The notes beneath the pieces are model-generated. The model did no database searches and was not told the origin of the DNA. It was given only the letters and a program-made list of their open reading frames with translations. Positions 1 through 6,388 of a DNA stretch of 9,861 nt are shown piece by piece (the stretch's first letter is position 1; the number at the start of each line of letters is the position of its first letter). The DNA is from JANXVV01 sp038230975 (GTDB lineage Bacteria > Planctomycetota > Phycisphaerae > Tepidisphaerales > Tepidisphaeraceae): positions 1 to 9,861 of the forward strand of contig JBBRMF010000195.1 in the NCBI GenBank assembly GCA_038230975.1, read 5' to 3'. A program made the translations under genes and the position numbers.

Positions 1-105
1 ACGGTCGATCTGCGCGAGAAGTTGCTGACCTTCATCGAATATTTCAACAACACGATGGCCAAGGCGTTCAAGTGGACATACAAAGGCAAGCCGCTCACAA
101 TTTAA
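1..105 (+). CDS. IS630-family transposase, C-terminal fragment (5' end outside window)
   Basis: The frame open from base 1 reads 34 residues to a TAA at 103-105. It contains FIEYFNNTMAKAF followed by KWTYKGKPL, the conserved C-terminal signature of IS630/Tc1-like DDE transposases: an alpha helix, then a Lys/Trp-rich strand, then GKPL near the end. The catalytic DDE residues lie further left and cannot be seen, so it is unknown whether the copy is intact. The terminal inverted repeat of the IS should lie just after the stop, within roughly 106-140, but with only one end present I cannot delimit it. The gene converges on the antitoxin-like gene, with 34 bases between the stops. Confidence 0.8.
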   Translation, partial: TVDLREKLLTFIEYFNNTMAKAFKWTYKGKPLTI

Positions 106-139
106 TGCGATGGAACTTCAGCCGCGATGATCTAGGGGA

Positions 140-364
140 TTACTTTCTCAAACTGTTTGAAGACCGCTCCCACTCACCGAACTGACGCAAATCCGCCACG
201 TCTTCCGCGATCCAACGGTTGATTTCGTGAGGTGAAAACTCTCGAACTTCAGGGAGTTGGCCACCTTGATCGCGCAACCTCTCTGCCAGAAACAAGAGTA
301 ATTCTTGCTTTTGCTCCACGGGCAGCGCCTCGGCCGCCGCCTCAATTTCAGCAAGGGTTTTCAC
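140..364 (-). CDS. Small antitoxin-like protein (addiction-module component type), coupled to rnr
   Basis: This is a 74-residue acidic protein starting with GTG (MKTLAEIEAAAEALP). The N-terminal half is a predicted helical hairpin with the pattern EALPVEQKQELLLFLAERL, which resembles the short 'addiction module component' or antitoxin-like proteins common in planctomycetes and cyanobacteria. The C-terminal half (ADLRQFGEWE) is less characteristic. The GTG overlaps the rnr stop codon in a GTGA arrangement (361-364). The purine-rich end of rnr, GGGGGA about 7 nt before the GTG, can serve as its ribosome-binding site, so translational coupling to rnr is likely. No toxin gene (PIN/VapC or RelE/ParE type) follows; the IS630 fragment occupies that place. 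The last residues (SSNSLRK) may therefore be altered. The family call rests on general pattern and not on a search; a non-toxin-antitoxin role is possible. Confidence 0.6.
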   Translation of the reverse strand: MKTLAEIEAAAEALPVEQKQELLLFLAERLRDQGGQLPEVREFSPHEINRWIAEDVADLRQFGEWERSSNSLRK

Positions 365-2730
365 TTCCTCTTCCCCCGCCCTTTCGACGCCCGATTCCGC
401 CGCGTCTCCCCGCCACGCGATTTTTCCATTTTTGATTTTGACTTCCCTCGGCCGACCGGCTTTTTTCCACGTCCACCTTTTTGAGGTTTTGGCTTTTCCA
501 ATACCACCGGTGCCACACCGCCCGGCCGACCCAAGTGTTCGCTGATCGCCAGGCTCAATTCGCGCCGAGCCATGTCGACGGTGACAATCACCACTTTCAC
601 CACATCGCCGATGCCGATTTTTTTACCCGTACGCTCGCCGCGAATAATCCCGCTGCGCGTGTCGACATCCCACCAGTCATCCATCAGGTCTTCGTACCGA
701 ATCACACCGTCCGCCAGCCAGGTATCAAGCTGGATGAAGATGCCGAAATTGGCGATGCCCGTGACAACCCCCATGTATTCATCGCCGATATGGCCTTTGA
801 GCAACTCAAGAATTTTCACCTTCCGTAGCTCGCGCTCCGCTGCTTCAGCACGGCGTTCGGTAAAGCTGATGTGTCGGCCCAGTTCAACCAGATCGTCGTA
901 AGACACGACATCATCCAACTCCAGTTTTTTCTTCTTGCGCCCACCACCCTGAGCCGCCTTCTCGCGCGCTCTCAGATAGCTGTCCAGCAGGCGATGAATC
1001 GTCAGATCCGCGTAACGACGAATGGGCGACGTAAAGTGAGCATAGTGCTGGCTGGCCAACGCAAAATGTCCCAGCACTTCCGGCGAATACTCCGCGCGCG
1101 TCAGGCTTCGCAGCACCGCCAGATTAATCGCAAACGCCTCCGGCCTGCCTTTCACCGTGGAAAGCAATGTTTGGAGCGCCTTGCGGTCGATCGTTTTGCC
1201 GAGTCGATGCCCGGTGACTTCCGCGAAATGTTTCAACCGTTCTGAATCCTGCAAATCAGGTTCCGGATGAACGCGCCGCAGAAACGGTAATTGCTGCGAA
1301 TCAAACAGCCGCGCGACCGCTTCGTTCGCCTCGACCATGAACATCTCGATCAGCGTGTGCGTGAAACTCTCATCCTCCGGCACCGCATCAATCACCTTGC
1401 CATCCTGATCCAGCACCAGATCCACCTCTGGCAGATCGAGTACGAGTTGGCCTTGTTGCTGGCGGCGCTTTTGCAGCCGTTTCGCCAGCACGTTCATCTG
1501 GTCCAGATGTTCCAGCACTTCTTCGTCATAATCCGATCGACGTTTGGCACCTTCCGTATGGGGGATTTCATCTTTGCCATCGATCAAGGCCTGAGCTTCG
1601 GTATATCGCAAACGCTTTCGACTCTTGATGATTGTATTCGCAAACTTCGTCTGCACCGGCTCTGCGCCTTCGTCATAGGTAATGAACGCGCTCTTGCACA
1701 GCCGCGGCACGCCTTCCTGCAGCGAGCAGACACCATTGCTCAGCACTTCCGGCAACATCGGAATCACATAACCCGGAAAGTACGCGCTATTGCCGCGCGC
1801 CTTCGCCTCTTCATCGAGCGCCGTACCGGGCTTCACGAAATGGGATACATCGGCGATGTGCACACCCAACTCCCAATGGCCGTTGTCGAGCTGCCGCAGG
1901 CTGATCGCGTCGTCGTAATCCTTGGCGTCATCGGGATCGATCGTACAGACAATTTCATCGCTCAAATCAAACCGATGTTCCGCCTCTGATTCCGGATCAA
2001 ACTGATCCACCGCCTCGCGGGCTTCATCTTTTACTTCCTCCGGAAAATCACCGGGCAGGTTGTGCTGAACAATGATGCTCTTGAGGTCGACATCTTTTTC
2101 ACCCGCAGCGCCGAGCACTTCAGTGATGACTCCCTGCGCGCGTTGCCCTTCGGCCGGGTACGTCGTCAGTTCAACCACCACCTTCGTCCCCACGCGAATA
2201 TGCCGCGAAGCCGCATCGGGTGTGCGGACCACTTCCGTCAGCGTGTTGCCATCCGGCTGAACGATCCATTCATTGCCCAACTTCGCCAGCGTGCCGACAA
2301 ACCGCTTCTGCGTTCGCTCCAAAATTTCCGTGATTCTCCCGCGCGACATCGTGCGGCCTTCACGCTGCTCGCGGTTCATGATCTTGGCCCGAACAATATC
2401 TCCCGTGATCGCCCCGCCGTTCTGACCCTCGGGGATAAACAGATCCTCACGGCTGGCCGGGTCGGTCGGCACGACAAACCCAAACCCGCGCTTATTGCCC
2501 CGGTACGTGCCGGTAAATTCATCCTTGCCCGGCTTTTGCGTGGGCAGCACAATCGCGCCCTTCGCGCCAAGCACCACGCGCCCCGCATCCATCAACGCCC
2601 GCAATGCCTGCCGAAAGGCATGGTCATTTGCGTGGAGCTTTAAATCTTGCGCAAGGCTATGGGCTTTGGCCGGCCGATATCGGTCCGACTGGATATGTTC
2701 GATGATGCGGGTTTGCAGAGTTTCAGACAT
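361..2730 (-). CDS. rnr: Ribonuclease R (3'-5' exoribonuclease)
   Basis: A 789-residue RNase II/RNB-family processive 3'-5' exoribonuclease that degrades structured RNA in the cytoplasm. Domains in order: an N-terminal winged helix (about 1-65); a cold-shock domain (about 72-130, with TGTYRGNKRGFGFV and EDLFIP); a second OB fold (about 143-205); the RNB catalytic domain (about 250-590); and an S1 domain (about 647-730). The catalytic metal-binding acidic cluster is TIDPDDAKDYDD, giving D265, D271, D273 and D274. The conserved HFTSPIRRYADL supplies R571, equivalent to the RNase II catalytic arginine. Two basic regions stand out: GGGRKKKKLELDD at about 596-606, between RNB and S1, and a Lys/Arg/Gly-rich tail from about 748 to 789, as in other RNase R proteins. 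Length is close to the E. coli enzyme. The ATG has no strong Shine-Dalgarno, and a short palindrome lies 12 nt upstream. The last codons carry the ribosome-binding site and start of the downstream antitoxin-like gene. Confidence 0.97.
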   Translation of the reverse strand: MSETLQTRIIEHIQSDRYRPAKAHSLAQDLKLHANDHAFRQALRALMDAGRVVLGAKGAIVLPTQKPGKDEFTGTYRGNKRGFGFVVPTDPASREDLFIPEGQNGGAITGDIVRAKIMNREQREGRTMSRGRITEILERTQKRFVGTLAKLGNEWIVQPDGNTLTEVVRTPDAASRHIRVGTKVVVELTTYPAEGQRAQGVITEVLGAAGEKDVDLKSIIVQHNLPGDFPEEVKDEAREAVDQFDPESEAEHRFDLSDEIVCTIDPDDAKDYDDAISLRQLDNGHWELGVHIADVSHFVKPGTALDEEAKARGNSAYFPGYVIPMLPEVLSNGVCSLQEGVPRLCKSAFITYDEGAEPVQTKFANTIIKSRKRLRYTEAQALIDGKDEIPHTEGAKRRSDYDEEVLEHLDQMNVLAKRLQKRRQQQGQLVLDLPEVDLVLDQDGKVIDAVPEDESFTHTLIEMFMVEANEAVARLFDSQQLPFLRRVHPEPDLQDSERLKHFAEVTGHRLGKTIDRKALQTLLSTVKGRPEAFAINLAVLRSLTRAEYSPEVLGHFALASQHYAHFTSPIRRYADLTIHRLLDSYLRAREKAAQGGGRKKKKLELDDVVSYDDLVELGRHISFTERRAEAAERELRKVKILELLKGHIGDEYMGVVTGIANFGIFIQLDTWLADGVIRYEDLMDDWWDVDTRSGIIRGERTGKKIGIGDVVKVVIVTVDMARRELSLAISEHLGRPGGVAPVVLEKPKPQKGGRGKKPVGRGKSKSKMEKSRGGETRRNRASKGRGKRK

Positions 2731-2742
2731 GAGTCACTTTCT

Positions 2743-2759
2743 GACGGGGAATCCCCGTC
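2743..2759 (-). promoter_or_regulatory. Perfect palindrome 12 nt upstream of the rnr start
   Basis: The plus strand reads GACGGGGAATCCCCGTC, an 8-bp perfect inverted repeat around one central base. In the rnr leader RNA it would form a 7-bp GC-rich stem with a 3-nt loop, ending 12 nt before the AUG where a Shine-Dalgarno would normally lie. It could be a translation-control hairpin or a binding site for a dimeric DNA-binding protein. Function is inference only. Confidence 0.45.
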
Positions 2760-2791
2760 GGGCCGCGAGAAAAAACCCGCAGACGTTTTTG

Positions 2792-2797
2792 ATTGTA
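2792..2797 (-). promoter_or_regulatory. Possible -10 box for rnr
   Basis: The minus strand reads TACAAT, 5 of 6 matches to TATAAT, about 60 bases upstream of the rnr ATG. No good -35 is seen at 16-18 bases further upstream, so this is a weak call based on one hexamer and its position between the candidate terminator and rnr. Confidence 0.25.
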
Positions 2798-2843
2798 GTT
2801 TATTGGCAGGAAAAGTGGAGAAATCGCGTCCCAATACAGAAAG

Positions 2844-2865
2844 CCCACGGAGCGGGCTCCGTGGG
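2844..2865 (-). terminator. GC-rich hairpin downstream of the NIL gene, candidate terminator
   Basis: A perfect 10-bp inverted repeat (CCCACGGAGC / GCTCCGTGGG) with only two bases between the arms. It starts 43 bases after the NIL-gene stop in the direction of that operon. The minus-strand RNA continues with CUUUCUGU, only a modest U tract, so termination efficiency is uncertain. It lies between the sulfur-carrier operon and rnr and would insulate them. It may instead be a dispersed palindromic repeat of the genome. Confidence 0.5.
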
Positions 2866-2908
2866 AACTTGGTTGCATTTTCAAAAAACACGATTCTGAG
2901 GGGAAATA

Positions 2909-3169
2909 TCAGCCTTCAACAACACTTTTCTCGATCGGTTCGACCGTTACCCCTTTGGATCGGACAAAATCCATCGCGGCTTTAACATCGGCTTCCGGCC
3001 CGTTCAACAGAACCGCCAAAATGCCGATCTCATTTTGTATGCTAGCCTGACGAATGTCAAACATCACGTCCGGAAACTTGCGGCTCATCTGCCAAATGAT
3101 CGGTTGCTCGACCTCTTTACGAGTGCCGAACGTGAACCAGCAACGTTTGATGTAGGGTTGGTTAGCCAT
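2909..3169 (-). CDS. NIL-domain protein (ferredoxin-like fold)
   Basis: An 86-residue protein that is a single NIL domain: KRCWFTFGTRKEVEQPIIW, then SRKFPDVMFDIRQASIQNE, then IGILAVLLNGPEADVKAAMDF, then GVTVEPIE. NIL domains adopt an ACT/ferredoxin-like fold. They are known as the C-terminal regulatory part of the MetN methionine ABC transporter ATPase and from sulfur-assimilation proteins where they accompany ferredoxin-like domains. No ATPase or 4Fe-4S cysteine motif is present; the only cysteine is C10. I chose the ATG at 3169 because the frame upstream (from 3202) is unlike the family and the domain begins just after MANQPY. It overlaps the end of the small membrane-protein gene by 8 bases (ATGGCTAA) and is the last gene of a three-gene operon with the CysO-like carrier. 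A sulfur-transfer partner or amino-acid/thiol sensing role is inferred. Confidence 0.85.
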   Translation of the reverse strand: MANQPYIKRCWFTFGTRKEVEQPIIWQMSRKFPDVMFDIRQASIQNEIGILAVLLNGPEADVKAAMDFVRSKGVTVEPIEKSVVEG

Positions 3170-3347
3170 AATAGATCGCCAAAAAGTAAAACACGACGGC
3201 AATCCAAATCGGACTAAGCAAAATAATCAGAAAAAGATAGCCAAGGAAACCTTCAATCCACCAAACTCGGCGAAAGCCGATCGGTTCAGCATCCCGCCTC
3301 GGTGAATACTCCAACGCATGTGGAATCGGCTCCTCCATATGCCTCAT
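3162..3347 (-). CDS. Small single-span membrane protein in the sulfur-carrier operon
   Basis: A 61-residue protein with a polar, charged N-terminus (MRHMEEPIPHALEYSPRRDA), then R26-R27-V-W-W and one long hydrophobic stretch at about 33-59 (GYLFLIILLSPIWIAVVFYF) with a proline near the middle. The positive charges before the span suggest the N-terminus is cytoplasmic. No cysteine or metal-binding motif is present. I do not recognise a family. It is very likely real: its ATG overlaps the stop of the CysO-like gene in an ATGA arrangement, and its own stop overlaps the NIL-gene start by 8 bases. All three genes are therefore translationally coupled and its reading frame is constrained at both ends. 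The second Met (residue 4) could be the true start. Inferred role: a membrane anchor or partner for the sulfur-carrier/NIL pair. Confidence 0.72.
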   Translation of the reverse strand: MRHMEEPIPHALEYSPRRDAEPIGFRRVWWIEGFLGYLFLIILLSPIWIAVVFYFLAIYYG

Positions 3348-3619
3348 CCACCTGCGATGGCCGGCACAATACTGATCTCATCCCCCGCCTTCACCGGCGT
3401 TTCCAGATTCTTCAGGAAGCGAATGTCTTCGTCATTCAAATACACGTTCACAAACCGGTTGAGCAGATTCGGTCCTTTAAACAGCCGCGTTTCAATGCCG
3501 GCGGCCTTGTCTTTCAAGCCATTCAGCACATCGCCAACACTGGCGCCTTCCGCTTCAACCACGTCAGCACCACCGGTATAACTACGAAGCGGGGAGGGGA
3601 TTCGGACTTTCACGCTCAT
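3344..3619 (-). CDS. CysO-like MoaD/ThiS-family sulfur carrier protein
   Basis: A 91-residue beta-grasp (ubiquitin-like) protein. It opens with VKVRIPSPLRSYTGG, has FVNVYLNDEDIRFL in the middle and ends in ISIVPAIAGG, so the C-terminal Gly-Gly needed for adenylation and thiocarboxylate formation is intact at the very end. From memory of the family, the closest match is CysO of the mycobacterial CysO-CysM-Mec cysteine pathway, which shares RFVNIYVNDEDVRF and a PAVAGG end; MoaD and ThiS are more distant. Its role is to carry sulfur as a C-terminal thiocarboxylate in the cytoplasm. No E1 (MoeB/ThiF), CysM or JAMM protease gene is in the window. The start is the ATG at 3619, with AGGA nine bases before it; the longer frame upstream does not look like the family. 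First gene of a three-gene operon, with its stop overlapping the next start (ATGA). Confidence 0.88.
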   Translation of the reverse strand: MSVKVRIPSPLRSYTGGADVVEAEGASVGDVLNGLKDKAAGIETRLFKGPNLLNRFVNVYLNDEDIRFLKNLETPVKAGDEISIVPAIAGG

Positions 3620-3661
3620 GGGTATTGTTCCTGATTCATATGGACCTAAAACGTCTGCAGT

Positions 3662-3691
3662 AGTGTAGCGGACGAGCGGGCAAGCGTCCAA
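3662..3691 (-). promoter_or_regulatory. Candidate sigma70-type promoter for the sulfur-carrier operon
   Basis: On the minus strand there is TTGGAC (3691-3686) and TACACT (3667-3662) separated by 18 bases. The -10 matches 4 of 6 and the -35 matches 3 of 6 consensus positions. It is 42 bases upstream of the ATG of the CysO-like gene. Moderate match only, supported by position. Confidence 0.35.
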
Positions 3692-3738
3692 TTGCGGCGA
3701 TAGACGGACGAGATTAGCACGCTAAGTCTCAACCCCGC

Positions 3739-3846
3739 AAAATGACGAATAATGAAATTCGAAATCACGAATGAAGAAAAGCGGAACGACCGCACGAAGT
3801 TTTATTGCATTTTTTCGTGAATTCGAATTTCGTCATTCGTCATTTT
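3739..3846. repeat. Long imperfect inverted repeat (37-bp arms)
   Basis: The left arm is 3739-3775 and the right arm 3810-3846, with a 34-base spacer. The arms begin AAAATGACGAAT and share internal runs such as GAAATTCGAA and TCACGAA; 32 of 37 positions pair. The arms are AT-rich, unlike the flanking coding DNA. The element lies between the divergent sulfur-carrier operon and the acyltransferase gene. It resembles dispersed intergenic inverted repeats or a small non-autonomous (MITE-like) element. No convincing target-site duplication is visible at its edges. Confidence 0.7.
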
Positions 3847-3897
3847 CCCCCTAACCTTCTTGACCGACCTCACCAGTTCGTACGATAAGAGTTCTAT

Positions 3898-5133
3898 ATG
3901 CGAGCCTCTCCAGCCGCGACGATGTCGCCGACAACCTCAACGCCCGCATCGCCCGACCTGCCATTATCGGTCACGGCCCCACCGAGCACGCAATTTCTCG
4001 ACGGTATGCGCGGGCTCGCCGCGCTCTACGTGCTGCTTCGCCATGTTACCTGGGTTCCCGTCGCCGATACCAGCGGGCCTACCTGGCACCGAATCTCGAC
4101 TCTTCTCGAGCACACGTTTCGCTACGGTCACCTTGCCGTCATCTTCTTTTTCGTACTCTCCGGGTTCGTCATTCATTTGCGATTTGCCCGACAGTTGCAG
4201 AAAGATTCCGCCCACGCCACGTTCGGCTGGGGCGAGTTTGTCTACCGTCGATTCCGCCGGCTATACCCCCCGTTGCTGGCCGCCATTCTCATCACCTGGC
4301 TTTGTGATCGAACCGGCACCGCGATGGGGTTCTACCAATTCTACGAAGGGCGCGGCTCCAACTTTGCCGCCCTGCCGGACGCCATGCGATACAACCATCG
4401 CCTCCCCACTCTGTTTGGTAATCTGACGTTCATCATGCAGATGCACACGCAAGTCTGGGGCACAGATAACCCGCTCTGGTCGCTGGCCTACGAGTGGTGG
4501 TTCTACATGCTCTACCCGCTGCTCTGGCGGCTGAGCCGGCGATCGATCGGTTTGGCAACGGGTGTGGTGATCATCGCATTCTGTCTGACGCGCCTTCAGG
4601 GAAGTTGGCCGGGGATTCAGGATGGCACGTATCCATTCAGCGGTTGGGGCATGCTCTCGCTCCCCCGCCGGGTTCTCGCCGCGTTGCCCGCCTGGTGGTG
4701 TGGCGTGTTGCTGGCTGACGTTTACGCCGGTCGACTTCGCATCTCGTACAAGGCGTTGATGCCGTTGATCGTCGCATTGGGTGCGATGTTTATTTCCGGA
4801 GCGCCCGAAGCGATCAAAGCCACCATCGCCGGAATCGGGTTCTGCGGCGCGATCTCGATCGGGTTCTATCTACAGCATCAAGGTGTGAAGCTGACGATTC
4901 TCAACAAGCTCAAAGGGCTCGGTGATTTTTCGTACACGCTCTACGTCACGCATTGGCCGTTGGTGATTTTCCTGACGCCCTGGTGGGCGAGGTATGCCGA
5001 AAGCAAGTTCCCCGCATCGGCTCCGATGGGATTAGTCTTCCTGACCGTCGTGCCGCTGGTGATTGCTTACATCGCTCACTTGTTCGTGGAAAAACCGTTC
5101 ACTCGCAGTCAAAAGCCCAAACCAAACTTTTAG
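3898..5133 (+). CDS. Membrane acyltransferase, acyltransferase-3 (OafA/YrhL-like) family
   Basis: A 411-residue integral membrane protein of the acyltransferase_3 family, which transfers acetyl or other acyl groups to sugars of exopolysaccharide, O-antigen, peptidoglycan or other extracellular glycans. Family landmarks: FLDGMRGLAALYVLLRHV at about 33-50, with R38 and H49 in the conserved first-helix motif; FFFVLSGFVI (83-92); YRRFRRLYPP (116-125); NPLWSLAYEWWFYM (191-204); GDFSYTLYVTHWPL (342-355); and VEKPF near the end (397-401). About ten hydrophobic segments are visible. There is no C-terminal SGNH domain, so the acyl acceptor cannot be predicted. The first ATG gives a Ser/Thr/Pro-rich N-terminal tail of about 30 residues; the ATG at residue 9 is an alternative start. 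The ribosome-binding site is weak. The stop codon TAG (5131-5133) lies inside the left arm of the REPIN-like repeat. No neighbouring glycan gene indicates the substrate. Confidence 0.92.
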   Translation: MRASPAATMSPTTSTPASPDLPLSVTAPPSTQFLDGMRGLAALYVLLRHVTWVPVADTSGPTWHRISTLLEHTFRYGHLAVIFFFVLSGFVIHLRFARQLQKDSAHATFGWGEFVYRRFRRLYPPLLAAILITWLCDRTGTAMGFYQFYEGRGSNFAALPDAMRYNHRLPTLFGNLTFIMQMHTQVWGTDNPLWSLAYEWWFYMLYPLLWRLSRRSIGLATGVVIIAFCLTRLQGSWPGIQDGTYPFSGWGMLSLPRRVLAALPAWWCGVLLADVYAGRLRISYKALMPLIVALGAMFISGAPEAIKATIAGIGFCGAISIGFYLQHQGVKLTILNKLKGLGDFSYTLYVTHWPLVIFLTPWWARYAESKFPASAPMGLVFLTVVPLVIAYIAHLFVEKPFTRSQKPKPNF

Positions 5134-5205
5134 CGGTAGCGCCGAAGGCACACGATTCTCCGCCGATCAGCGAATGAACGTGTGCCTTCGGCACTACCGC
5201 TAAAA
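5128..5205. repeat. REPIN-like pair of inverted REP palindromes between convergent genes
   Basis: The arms are 5128-5154 and 5179-5205, 26 of 27 positions complementary (the exception is C5140 against A5193), with a 24-base spacer. Each arm also carries its own small hairpin: GTGCC-TTC-GGCAC on the right, and the same with one change on the left. Read outward to inward, each arm shows GTAG directly followed by a short (T/C)GCC-GAA-GGCA palindrome. That is the layout described for REP sequences mobilised by REP-associated tyrosine (Y1) transposases; two REPs in inverse orientation form a REPIN/BIME. The T run precedes the stem and the A run follows it on both strands, so it does not look like a standard U-tract terminator. 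The left arm contributes the TAG stop of the acyltransferase gene. REP class is inferred from structure alone. Confidence 0.72.
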
Positions 5206-5221
5206 TGTCGAACTAGAAAAA

Positions 5222-6388
5222 TTACCGAATCCCCATCAGCACTTCATTCGACAACTGATCGAGCTGTTCGTAAGGCAACCGCGCTTTCGCCAATTCGATC
5301 CGATCCAGCGGTGCTTCCAGCAGCTTCTTCGCGTTGCCGGCACTGAACTTTTTCGTCAGCTTCGACATCGCCACATCATCCGCGTTGATCAGTTTCAGGA
5401 GACCCTGAATTTCCTTATCCGCATTCCAGCGGGCAACCTTCTCCCTGAGAATCATGTAGGTTCGCATGCAACCCTTGGCGAATTCCTTCACATCCTGGTA
5501 GTCGCTCTGACGATACGCATGGCAATCGAAATGTCGGCTGCCGTTGTACGCATTGTCTTCCAGCAACTTCACGAGGAAAAACGCGCTCTTCAAGCTGTTT
5601 GATCCGAAACGGAAATCCTGATCGTATCGACCCATCTCCTGATCGTTCAGATCGACATGGAAAAGCTTTTTCATCTCAATCGCCTGGGCGACGTGATGAA
5701 CGAAATCCAAACCGGCCATCGTTTCATGGGCGAACTCCGGGTTCACGCCACACATATCCGGGTGATCCAGTGTCGGGATCAAGGCCAGATACGAACCGGT
5801 CACTGCGAAATACAAATGCCCGCGCGGTTCATTCGGTTTCGCTTCAAACGCAAACTTGTACCCGAACTTATTTTGAATATTCCATTCGCACAGAAAGTTG
5901 ATCGCTTCGCGGAATCGCTTGATTGCGTCGATCGGGTTCTTTGTCGCGTCGCTCTCAATGCCTTCACGACCACCCCAGAAGACGTACGTCTTGGCACCCA
6001 GCTCGGCACCGTATTCCATGGCCTTCATCGTCTTCTGAATCGCAAACGCCCGCACCTTGGCATTGTTGCTGGTGAACGCGCCATCCTTGAAGACCGGATC
6101 GCTGAACAAGTTGGTGGTCGCCATCGGGCAGACCAGGCCGTTATCCTTCATGCCCTTCTTGAACTCCTTGAGAATGCGCGCGATTTCTTCGGCTGATGCG
6201 TCGATCGGGAATGCGTCATTGTCGTGAAAATTTACGCCGTATGCGCCAATTTCACCGAGCATCTCGAGGATCTGCGACAGCGTGATTTTCTCACGGGTCG
6301 GTTCACCGAATGGATCGCGACCGACATTTCCCACCGTCCAAAGACCGAAGGTAAACTTGAGTTTTGGATCCGGTTCGTAGTTGGCCAT
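5222..6388 (-). CDS. xylA: Xylose isomerase, class I (Streptomyces/Thermus type)
   Basis: A 388-residue TIM-barrel aldose-ketose isomerase converting D-xylose to D-xylulose (and often D-glucose to D-fructose) in the cytoplasm. It starts KFTFGLWTVGNVGRDPFG as in actinobacterial and Thermus enzymes. Active-site residues are in place: H55 and D58 (FHDND), W138-G139-G140, E182 and K184 in FEAKPNEPRG, E218 and H221 in NPEFAHE, D246 in FHVDLN, D256 and D258 in RYDQDFRFG, and D288 in HFDCHAYR. The last motif resembles the Thermus form (HFDxHA) more than the Streptomyces form (HFDxKP). Length is the standard for class I. I chose the ATG at 6388 because it has AGGAAAGAAGAG just upstream and matches the family N-terminus; the 58-residue extension in the same frame does not resemble the family. 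No xylulokinase, transporter or xylose regulator is adjacent, so it stands alone here. It converges on the acyltransferase gene. Confidence 0.97.
   Translation of the reverse strand: MANYEPDPKLKFTFGLWTVGNVGRDPFGEPTREKITLSQILEMLGEIGAYGVNFHDNDAFPIDASAEEIARILKEFKKGMKDNGLVCPMATTNLFSDPVFKDGAFTSNNAKVRAFAIQKTMKAMEYGAELGAKTYVFWGGREGIESDATKNPIDAIKRFREAINFLCEWNIQNKFGYKFAFEAKPNEPRGHLYFAVTGSYLALIPTLDHPDMCGVNPEFAHETMAGLDFVHHVAQAIEMKKLFHVDLNDQEMGRYDQDFRFGSNSLKSAFFLVKLLEDNAYNGSRHFDCHAYRQSDYQDVKEFAKGCMRTYMILREKVARWNADKEIQGLLKLINADDVAMSKLTKKFSAGNAKKLLEAPLDRIELAKARLPYEQLDQLSNEVLMGIR

Noticed and set aside
1291..1989. Plus-strand open frame (232 codons) opposite rnr
   Set aside because: It lies wholly within the conserved RNB domain on the other strand and shows no recognisable motif; antisense frame of a strongly supported gene.
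5128..5205. Bidirectional intrinsic terminator between the convergent genes
   Set aside because: On either strand the T run is before the stem and the A run after it, opposite to a U-tract terminator. The stem could still slow polymerase, but the GTAG-palindrome layout fits a REP pair better.
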